From assembly GCA_021297895.1 (NCBI GenBank), contig JAJTHN010000024.1:1-64000 (forward strand): a stretch of 64,000 nt of DNA, in the 5' to 3' direction. Positions within the stretch are counted from its first letter, which is position 1. Each line of letters opens with the position of its first letter. The notes beneath the pieces were generated by a model. It had not been told where the DNA came from. It did no database searches and worked only from the letters and a program-made list of their open reading frames with translations. The stretch comes from Phycisphaeraceae bacterium. GTDB lineage: Bacteria > Planctomycetota > Phycisphaerae > Phycisphaerales > UBA1924. Positions 57,816-64,000 of the stretch are shown here, one piece after another. The translations under genes and the position numbers were made by a program.

Positions 57816-58175
57816 ATGAAGAAGTTCCTGTTTGCCGCTGCTGTCGCCTGTACCGCCTTCTGTCTCGGCTGCGCCAGCGGCGAGCGTGTTGAGAGCAAGG
57901 GCGCGACGACGACCACCAAGGCCGGCTGCTCGGGCGAGGCCGCTTGCGCTCAGGGCAAGGTCTGCTCCAAGGGCGAGAAGTGCTGCGCCGCCAAGGGCGA
58001 GGCGGGCGAGGCCAAGGGCGGCTGCTGCTCTTCGCCGGGCGGCTCCAAGGAGACCTGCACCAAGGGTTGCTCCGCCGAGGCCACCAAGGCCGGTTGCGGC
58101 AGCGAGGCGAAGGCCGGCTGCTCCGAGGCCAAGAGCGGCTGCACCGCGACGAAGGCTCCCGCCGGCGTGAACTGA
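57816..58175 (+). CDS. Small Cys-rich putative lipoprotein
   Basis: A 119-residue exported protein. The signal peptide (KKFLFAAAVACTAFCLGC) ends at C19, the probable lipid site, although the -3 residue is Cys rather than Leu. The mature part has twelve more cysteines in short Gly/Ala/Lys-rich units such as AGCSGEAAC, VCSKGEKCC, GGCCSS and AGCGSEAKAGC, suggesting metal binding or disulfides; no known family recognised. GAAGGA precedes ATG 57816. It is monocistronic, bounded by its own promoter-like hexamer and a strong terminator. Confidence 0.78.
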   Translation: MKKFLFAAAVACTAFCLGCASGERVESKGATTTTKAGCSGEAACAQGKVCSKGEKCCAAKGEAGEAKGGCCSSPGGSKETCTKGCSAEATKAGCGSEAKAGCSEAKSGCTATKAPAGVN

Positions 58176-58202
58176 TCACGAGCGGACCAAATTGAAATCT
58201 CT

Positions 58203-58237
58203 CCGCGAGCCTGCAAACGCAGGCTCGCGGTGTTTTT
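58203..58237 (+). terminator. Rho-independent terminator
   Basis: A perfect 12-bp stem (58203-58214 with 58219-58230), AAAC loop, then TGTTTTT. Ends the Cys-rich lipoprotein gene. Confidence 0.9.
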
Positions 58238-58400
58238 GCCCGGCGCGGCCGCCGCGATGGTTGGCCGGCCTCACGCATCAACGCAACGCAAACCCAGCGA
58301 GCACCGGTCGACGAAGCCTCGGCGCGTGCATCGCGCCGCGGCGCTTACGAGCCTCTGCGCTCACGCACGTCGGTGCCCGTGCGGCCCCGCGTCACGCTCG

Positions 58401-59390
58401 TTAGTGCACGTCGTTGGCCGCGAGCCAGCGCTCGGCATCCAGGGCCGCGGTGCAGCCCATGCCCGCGGCGGTGACGGCCTGGCGGTAGTTCGCGTCGGCG
58501 ACATCGCCCGCGGCGAACACGCCGGGGATGTTCGTGTACGAGTCGCGGCGCTTGAGCGCCACGTATCCCGATGCGTCGAGTTCAACGCCCGAATCCTTGA
58601 GGAACCTCGTCGCCGGGGTGTGCCCGATGGCGATGAACAGGCCGCGGACATCCAGCCGTGAGCGCTCGCGCGTCACCGTGTCCTCGAGCATCACGCCCTC
58701 GATGCTGTTCTCGCCCAGGACATCGACGACGACCTTGTTCCACAGCACCTTGGCGTTGGGGCGGGAGAGGAACCGCTCCTGCATGATCTTGCTGGCCCGC
58801 AGCGAGTCCCGCCGGTGGATGATGTAGACCGTCGAGGCGAACTTGGTCAGGTACGAGGCCTCTTCCATCGCCGTGTCGCCGCCGCCGACGACGGCCAGCG
58901 GCTGACTGCGGAACGCCGGCAGCGCGCCATCGCACACGGCGCACGCCGAGACGCCGCCGCCCGAGCGTGCCAGACGCATCTCGTTGGGCAGGCCGATCCA
59001 GTTGGCAACGGCGCCGGTGGCGATGATGACCGCGTGGGCGCGGATCTGCCCCGTCTCGTTCTTGCCGTCGTTGCTGGTCGTGAAGGTGAACGGCCGCTTG
59101 GAAAAGTCGCAGCGGAGGATGTCCTCGCCGATGACCTTGGTCCCGAAGCGCTCGGCCTGTGCCTGAAAGTCGGCCATCATCTGCGGGCCGGTCACGCCGT
59201 GGGGGAAGCCGGGGTAGTTCTCGACCTCGGTGGTCAGCATGAGCTGGCCGCCGGGCAGAACGGGCCCCGGGTCCTGCTTGGGCACGCCGGAGTACACCAC
59301 GGGGCTGAGCTGCGCGCGGGCGGCGTAGATGGCGGCGGTCCAGCCCGCGGGGCCGGAGCCGATGATCAGGAGTTTGTGCGCGTCGGCCAT
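58401..59390 (-). CDS. trxB: Thioredoxin reductase
   Basis: FAD/NADPH enzyme that reduces thioredoxin in the cytoplasm. FAD-binding IGSGPAGWTAAIYAARA (10-26), redox-active C150-AV-C153 in SACAVCDGALP, NADPH-binding VVGGGDTAMEEASYL and the C-terminal GVFAAGDVADANYRQAVTAA are all in place; 329 residues is near normal. The ribosome site is weak. It lies 64 bases downstream of an exported-protein gene on the same strand and may share its transcript. Confidence 0.95.
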   Translation of the reverse strand: MADAHKLLIIGSGPAGWTAAIYAARAQLSPVVYSGVPKQDPGPVLPGGQLMLTTEVENYPGFPHGVTGPQMMADFQAQAERFGTKVIGEDILRCDFSKRPFTFTTSNDGKNETGQIRAHAVIIATGAVANWIGLPNEMRLARSGGGVSACAVCDGALPAFRSQPLAVVGGGDTAMEEASYLTKFASTVYIIHRRDSLRASKIMQERFLSRPNAKVLWNKVVVDVLGENSIEGVMLEDTVTRERSRLDVRGLFIAIGHTPATRFLKDSGVELDASGYVALKRRDSYTNIPGVFAAGDVADANYRQAVTAAGMGCTAALDAERWLAANDVH

Positions 59391-59454
59391 GGTGGAGGGT
59401 CCGGTTCGGAGCGGGTTGGTGGGCGATATCGCGGCCCGGCGGGGGCCGGGCGCA

Positions 59455-61041
59455 TCAGCGGAATCGGCCCTGATCCTCGAGGTTCTTGCGGACCAGCGAG
59501 AGCATCGGGGGCCAGACGACGTAGTCGCCTCGGGGGTCTTCGGTCGTCTGCGTCGCGCGGACAGCGCCGTTGGCGGCGCCATCGGGCCCGACGGAGTAGA
59601 GCACGAACGTGTCGTCGCGCAGCGAGATCTGGAACTGCTGGTAGCGGTTGTCCAGCAGTTCCGGGAACACCTGCATCTCATGCGGACGCGGCTGGGCGTT
59701 GGCGACGGCCCGGGTCATGGGAACGAAGTACGACAGCGTCGCGGCACGCCGGGGGTCGTACACGTCCAGCTCAAGGTTCTGGATGAACGTCGGACGCAGC
59801 GCCGCAAGGCTCGGGGCGCTGCGCCGGTTCTGCAGGCGGTAGCCGTAGAGCGCCAGGGCGTTGCGCGTCCCCTCGGCCTCCACGCGGAGCAGGTGGCGAT
59901 CGCGGAAGAGCTGCGAGATGTCGCGCACGAACACGTCCATCGACGAGTAGCGCGTGCGGTCGGTGCGGGTGTAGTCGAACGGCCGGCGCAGGACCGGGTC
60001 GTGATAGTTGAGCGCCCACCGGCGGGTGTAGTCGTCGTACACGATCCCCAGGCGTGCGGTGGTCTGGTTCGTGTCGGCGTGCAGGGAGCGGAGGGCATCC
60101 CACCGGGCCGTCTCGCTGAACAGACGCAGCGGCCGCCCGCGCGAGGTGATCGCCGCGAGCACCGGCGAGAACGTGTCGGGGTTCGCGCCCGCGTTCGGCA
60201 GCATCGTCTTGCTGATGAGCTGCTCCGCGGCGATCCGGTCGCCCTGCGGCATGAGCAGGCGGTCGATCCCCAGCAGGCCCTGCGGCTCACGCAGGCGGCG
60301 GCCGATGTCGCGGACATTCTCGGCCGTCAACACGGGCGACTCCAGCCGGCTGTCCACGAACGGGATGTCGCGCAGTCGCTGCAGCGCGAGCATCATCTGG
60401 GCGTAGCCGGTCGACGACTCGCGGAACATCACGCGGTCGGCCATCTGCCGGCCCAGCCAGAGGTTGCGGACCATCGCGTCCAGCGCCTCCAGCGGCTTGC
60501 CTTCCTTCTGCAGTCGCGTGGCCTCGATGTGCAGCAGCACTTCGACGGTGCGCCAGCGCGGGAGATACTTGAAGTCCGCCGCGCCGAGCAGGGGCGGGTC
60601 GCCCAGATCCGTGAAGAGCCCCTCGATGACCTGATCGGGATCCGCGGCGTCGGCGCCGTACGGCTGCGCCAGCGCGAAGGCGTCCTTCCACTGCTCGACC
60701 TCGGTGACCTTCTTGACCGCGTCGAGAACATCGCGCTGCGGCTTGGCGTTCGCCCAGGCTTCCGCCGCGGCCCACGCCGAGCCGGTGGGCGGGAGCATCG
60801 CCGCGTCGAGCGGACGCTCCAGACCCCTCGGCGGGGCCTGAAGCTTGCTCATGGCGGGGAAGAGGATCGTCTCGGTCCGTCGCGAGGGCTGAACCTTCGC
60901 GTAATCGGCGTTGACCTTGCGGACAAACTCATCGGCCAGCGCGGGCGCGGCAACGGACAGCACCAGCACCAGCGCCACAGCCACCTTCGCGGCGGGCGCG
61001 ATGCGGGAAACGATGGATCGGAATGCGGGCAGCATGGTCAT
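59455..61041 (-). CDS. Exported hypothetical protein with C-terminal YSVGPDG motif
   Basis: A 528-residue protein with an N-terminal signal peptide (AAKVAVALVLVLSVAAPALA, about 18-37). The mature part is helical with Arg/Leu-rich segments. The C-terminal DDTFVLYSVGPDGAANGA is shared in pattern with the lipoprotein at 34686-36308. No catalytic motif. The start at 61041 has GGAG nine bases upstream; ATGs at 61077, 61062 and 61035 are alternatives. The frame continues far upstream (to 62613) without ribosome support. Confidence 0.7.
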   Translation of the reverse strand: MTMLPAFRSIVSRIAPAAKVAVALVLVLSVAAPALADEFVRKVNADYAKVQPSRRTETILFPAMSKLQAPPRGLERPLDAAMLPPTGSAWAAAEAWANAKPQRDVLDAVKKVTEVEQWKDAFALAQPYGADAADPDQVIEGLFTDLGDPPLLGAADFKYLPRWRTVEVLLHIEATRLQKEGKPLEALDAMVRNLWLGRQMADRVMFRESSTGYAQMMLALQRLRDIPFVDSRLESPVLTAENVRDIGRRLREPQGLLGIDRLLMPQGDRIAAEQLISKTMLPNAGANPDTFSPVLAAITSRGRPLRLFSETARWDALRSLHADTNQTTARLGIVYDDYTRRWALNYHDPVLRRPFDYTRTDRTRYSSMDVFVRDISQLFRDRHLLRVEAEGTRNALALYGYRLQNRRSAPSLAALRPTFIQNLELDVYDPRRAATLSYFVPMTRAVANAQPRPHEMQVFPELLDNRYQQFQISLRDDTFVLYSVGPDGAANGAVRATQTTEDPRGDYVVWPPMLSLVRKNLEDQGRFR

Positions 61042-61210
61042 GAGCAAGGGCTCCGTCTGCATCTGTGAGAATGACATCCCCACTGCGGTCGGCGAGGGGG
61101 AAGGCATGGTAGCCGATCGACGGGCGGACGGACCCGGGCGGGGGCGGGGTCGATGGTTGCGGGGGAGCGATGGGGGAGCACCGAACGCGGGGCTGCGCCA
61201 GCGTGCCGAC

Positions 61211-61254
61211 GTGGGGCCGACCTTGGGCCGAAGTGGGGCCGACCTAAGGCTGAC
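61211..61254 (+). repeat. Two degenerate 22-bp tandem copies
   Basis: GTGGGGCCGACCT begins at 61211 and again at 61233, 22 bases apart, with partial similarity across the rest of the unit. It lies in the gap between two divergent genes. Confidence 0.5.
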
Positions 61255-61329
61255 CGGGGGCTGATCGGAGAATTCAGGCGGGTGCGGCCGCGGTGCAGCA
61301 CGGCGCGATCCCGACACGTACCTTCCCGC

Positions 61330-62397
61330 ATGCTCAGGCAGACCGCGCCGCTGATTCGCCTCGAGCCCGACTGTTCCAAAGCGGGCTCGTGGCGTCGGCT
61401 CGTCCACCGCCATTGGATCGGTGTCGGCGTACTCGGTTTCGCCGGTGTGATGGGCGTGCACGCTGCCGTCAGCGTGTTCGCGCTGCCCGCCGCAACGGGG
61501 GCCGCGGCGGCTGTCGCCGTGCAATGGATGATCCTGCTCGGGGTGCTGATCAGGGCGGGCGTGATGATTCGCCGACGCTCGGCGGTAGAGGTCGCGGCGA
61601 CGGGGGCGGCCGATGGCTCCGTGCCGGCATCGTCGCCTCAGGAGCGGACACGAGCCTTCGCGCAACTGAGCACCTTGGTTCGCGGCCGTCTGCTCGCAGG
61701 CCTGCCCGTCTCGCGGCGACGCATCGGCCGGATCGTCGGTGAGTGCCTTCGCGCTGGCGGGCGGAACTTCTTCATCGGGCTCGATGATGGAGCGATTGAT
61801 CGGCTCGCGGCCAACATCGGAATCGCTCGATCGGGCAGCCGCATCATCGGGCAGGAAGCCCGCGTGGGCAAAGCCCGTCGTGTCGCTGTCATCGGTCTGG
61901 TGCTGCTGCTGTCGGCGCTGCACGTGCACCTCGGCCTGGCGGCCATCGCCATGGGCATCGAGGGCGCGAGCGCGACGATCGACCCGCGGGATGAGCGCAC
62001 GCTCCGGGTGATGTTGATCATGCTGAATGCGGCGTTTCTTGCCGTCCTTTGCATGTTCGCTCCGCTGGAACTCTTCCCCACGGGAGAACTCTCGGCGGAG
62101 GTCACACCGCGCGATGTGCGCGTTCGACGCCTGCTGGGCTGGAGCACCTTTGGGCATGAGAACAGCGTCCGAGTGATCATCGCCGACCCTGCCGGCCTCC
62201 GCGCGATGCGCGGCGATCCTGCCCGCGGTATCTCCGCGACCGGCGTGCTGCTCCTGTCCTCGTCGGGGGACATCGCGACGCTCGCCTTCGCTGGCCCCGC
62301 GGCGATGACGGAGCAGGAGTTTCTGGCGGCAACAACGGTGCAAGACCTGCAGCCGGGTGATCCAGCGCCCGCTCCCGAGTCCCAACGTCCGACCTGA
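61330..62397 (+). CDS. Hypothetical membrane protein
   Basis: A 355-residue protein with about four transmembrane helices (28-50, 55-75, 185-210 and 225-245) and a soluble C-terminal domain with Gly/Ala-rich beta segments (GISATGVLLLSSSGDIATLA). No recognised motif. No ribosome site, but TACCTT ends five bases before ATG 61330, fitting a leaderless transcript. Upstream in-frame start candidates exist but lack support. Confidence 0.66.
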   Translation: MLRQTAPLIRLEPDCSKAGSWRRLVHRHWIGVGVLGFAGVMGVHAAVSVFALPAATGAAAAVAVQWMILLGVLIRAGVMIRRRSAVEVAATGAADGSVPASSPQERTRAFAQLSTLVRGRLLAGLPVSRRRIGRIVGECLRAGGRNFFIGLDDGAIDRLAANIGIARSGSRIIGQEARVGKARRVAVIGLVLLLSALHVHLGLAAIAMGIEGASATIDPRDERTLRVMLIMLNAAFLAVLCMFAPLELFPTGELSAEVTPRDVRVRRLLGWSTFGHENSVRVIIADPAGLRAMRGDPARGISATGVLLLSSSGDIATLAFAGPAAMTEQEFLAATTVQDLQPGDPAPAPESQRPT

Positions 62398-62436
62398 CAC
62401 CACCGCGCACCACCAGCGGTCGATTACACTCGCGCC

Positions 62437-62601
62437 GTGGTGACTGCCCGCCCCGCCAGAGATGGTGTGCTGTCGGTACTCGGCTCGCGCCGCCGGATCG
62501 CCGCGATGGGATTGCTCGCCGTGGCGCTGGCCGCCGGTATTGTGCTGGCCAGCGTGATGATCCTTCTGCAGGTCCGCCCCAGCTCGACGACATGCGGCTG
62601 A
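62437..62601 (+). pseudogene. 5' part of a frameshifted membrane protein gene
   Basis: From GTG 62437 (or 62440) the frame encodes a basic start and a transmembrane helix (MGLLAVALAAGIVLASVMIL), then stops at TGA 62599-62601. Adding one C in the CGCCCC run (62575-62580) would join it in frame to the zinc-ribbon protein downstream as LQVRPQLDDMRL. A natural mutation, a sequencing error or programmed frameshifting are all possible. Confidence 0.55.
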
Positions 62602-63131
62602 TGGTCGGCTCAAGCGTGTTCAAGCGCATGGGCACCAACGGCTACCTCGGCCGGCGGGATGTCTGGTGGGTCGTCGCCGGCACGCGCGGCGAATTGTCGG
62701 AGCAGGAACTCGCGCCGCTGGGCCTGTCGGCCTTCGCCCGCGCCGCGCTGCCGCCGCAGGTGGGCAACGATGAGGCCGGCGTCAGCCATGTCGGCCTGCC
62801 GCTGTGGTGCGCGATCCAGACCGAGTACGTCGATCGCGTCACCGGGCGGCTCGTGCAGAACGGCGAGCGCGAGGTGCCTCTGGCGGGCGTGCGGTGGCTC
62901 GTGCCGACGCTGATCTCCTGGCCCCGGTTCGTGGCCAATGTCGTGCTGGTCACACCGATGACGTTCGCGGGCATCGTGCTGGTCGTGCTCGCCGCGGGTC
63001 GGGCTCGGCGTGCGTGGCGTCTGCGGTTGGGGCGGTGCACAGCGTGCGGATACGACACGCGCGGGCTGGAGCGCTGCCCGGAGTGCGGGGCGGCCCGCGG
63101 CCGCGGGGCGGATGCGGCGAGGTCGGCCTGA
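62592..63131 (+). CDS. Membrane protein with C-terminal zinc ribbon (probably frameshifted start)
   Basis: A 179-residue reading frame with one transmembrane helix (about 112-134) and a C-terminal zinc ribbon CTACGYDTRGLERCPECGA (two CxxC pairs), the tail seen on many planctomycete membrane proteins. It begins inside the overlapping upstream frame 62437-62601; the N-terminal helix of the family appears to lie there. ATG 62592 has no ribosome site. Function unknown. Confidence 0.62.
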   Translation: MRLMVGSSVFKRMGTNGYLGRRDVWWVVAGTRGELSEQELAPLGLSAFARAALPPQVGNDEAGVSHVGLPLWCAIQTEYVDRVTGRLVQNGEREVPLAGVRWLVPTLISWPRFVANVVLVTPMTFAGIVLVVLAAGRARRAWRLRLGRCTACGYDTRGLERCPECGAARGRGADAARSA

Positions 63132-63171
63132 GCCGCGGAGAAGCGATCAACGCCGGGCCCGGTCGCCGCGG

Positions 63172-63177
63172 GTATGC
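63172..63177 (+). promoter_or_regulatory. Possible -10 element of the FkbM gene
   Basis: TATGCT ends seven bases before the ATG at 63185 with no ribosome site in between, as for other presumed leaderless genes here. Confidence 0.4.
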
Positions 63178-63184
63178 TCCGGCC

Positions 63185-64000
63185 ATGTTCTCACTGCTGA
63201 ACAAACTCGGCCCCGCGGCGCCGTTCTTCACGCTCGTCGACATCGGGGCGATGGAGCTCGAGGGCGAGACGGACATCTTCGAGCCCGTGCGCATCCGCGG
63301 CCGGCACCGCATCGTCGGCTTCGAGCCCATCGCCGAGGAGTGCGCCAAGCTCAACGCCAAAGCGCCCAAGGAGCACACGTACCTGCCGTACGCGGTGGGC
63401 GATGGCACCGAGCGCGAGTTCAAGCAGTGCAACTTCCCGATGACCAGTTCGCTCTACGAGCCGAACGCCGAGTTCATCAAGTACTTCCAGCAACTGCCGG
63501 ACCTGAAGAAGGTCGTCAAGCGCACGAAGCTGAAGACCGTGCGGCTGGATGACATCCCCGAGGTCCCGCAGATCGACGCGATCAAGATCGATGTGCAGGG
63601 GGCGGAACTGGACTGCCTCATCGGCGGCCGCCAGAAGCTCTCGCGGGCGACGATGATCATGGCCGAGGTCGAGTGGGTGCCGTTGTACAAGGACCAGCCG
63701 CTGTTCGCGGAGGTGGACCAGGAGCTGCGACGCCAGGGCTTCCTGCTGCACGCGCTCACGCCGAACATGGGCCGGTGCGTCAAGCCGATCCTCATCGACC
63801 GCGACCCGACGCGCTTCGGCAGCCAGGTGCTCTGGTCCAACGCGATCTACATCCGCGACCTGCGGACGTGGGGCCAGATGGATGAGGAGCTGCTGCTCAA
63901 GACCGCGGTGCTGCTGCACGAGTGCACCAAGAGCCTGGACATGGCGGCGCTGGCGCTCTGGCACCACGAGGGCCGGTTCGGCGGCGACCTGTGGCGGTGG
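63185..64000 (+). CDS. FkbM family methyltransferase, cut by the window edge
   Basis: The frame is open from ATG 63185 to the end of the window (272 codons) without stop. FTLVDIGAMELEGETDIFEP is the SAM-binding start, and AIKIDVQGAELDCLIGG is the FkbM hallmark (usual KIDVEGAE, here Q). Families of this type often methylate sugar hydroxyls in surface glycans, but the acceptor is unknown. The 3' end is missing. Confidence 0.85.
   Translation, partial: MFSLLNKLGPAAPFFTLVDIGAMELEGETDIFEPVRIRGRHRIVGFEPIAEECAKLNAKAPKEHTYLPYAVGDGTEREFKQCNFPMTSSLYEPNAEFIKYFQQLPDLKKVVKRTKLKTVRLDDIPEVPQIDAIKIDVQGAELDCLIGGRQKLSRATMIMAEVEWVPLYKDQPLFAEVDQELRRQGFLLHALTPNMGRCVKPILIDRDPTRFGSQVLWSNAIYIRDLRTWGQMDEELLLKTAVLLHECTKSLDMAALALWHHEGRFGGDLWRW

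Noticed and set aside
61042-62613. N-terminal half of a 1052-codon minus-strand frame
   Set aside because: Overlaps the plus-strand membrane protein 61330-62397; the signal peptide and GGAG at 61041 mark the real start.

Overview
The window looks like a chromosomal segment from a member of the Planctomycetota, most likely class Phycisphaerae. This is inferred from gene content: a PEP-CTERM-type sorted protein, a dockerin-like surface protein, a DUF1501/DUF1800 pair, a menaquinol-oxidising alternative complex III next to a caa3-type oxidase, zinc-ribbon and 'YSVG-DG' hypothetical proteins, and ribosomal proteins with long tails. The DNA is uniformly GC-rich with GC-rich third positions. I saw no rRNA, tRNA, CRISPR array, insertion sequence or prophage. 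Layout: (1) 1-16.1 kb is mixed housekeeping and envelope genes: cmk-plsC (overlapping), a small unknown gene, dnaK, a methyltransferase-like gene divergent from a glycosyltransferase whose native N-terminus seems cut off by an in-frame TAG, lpdA, two exported surface proteins, galE, a GspE/MshEN-domain protein, and a DUF1501-DUF1800 pair. (2) 16.4-34.7 kb is respiration: heme A synthase (minus strand) divergent from a long plus-strand cluster actA-B-C-D-E-F, a one-helix protein, SCO, coxB(-cytochrome c), coxA, coxC, coxD and a membrane protein. Together they would pass electrons from menaquinol through complex III to cytochrome c and an A2-type oxygen reductase; SCO and CtaA supply copper and heme A. 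(3) 34.7-39.2 kb holds two exported hypothetical proteins and ruvB on the minus strand. (4) 39.3-57.7 kb is the S10-spc-alpha ribosomal protein block. Gene order is classical, but spacers are unusually long and often contain hairpins; rpmD, adk, map and rpsD are not in their usual places; a methyltransferase gene sits between rpoA and rplQ; and several proteins carry extra domains or tails. (5) 57.8-64 kb holds a Cys-rich lipoprotein, trxB, exported and membrane hypothetical proteins, a frameshifted zinc-ribbon membrane protein and an FkbM methyltransferase cut by the window edge. The most striking item is ribosomal protein L22 carrying an N-terminal Cro/C1-type helix-turn-helix domain of about 70 residues (43554-44099). 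Second is a set of genes (galE, ruvB, the methyltransferase at 5422, heme A synthase, the FkbM gene and the membrane protein at 61330) that have no Shine-Dalgarno but a TAnnnT hexamer ending 5-7 bases before the start codon, which suggests leaderless mRNAs. All functional calls rest on reading motifs by eye; no database search was run.
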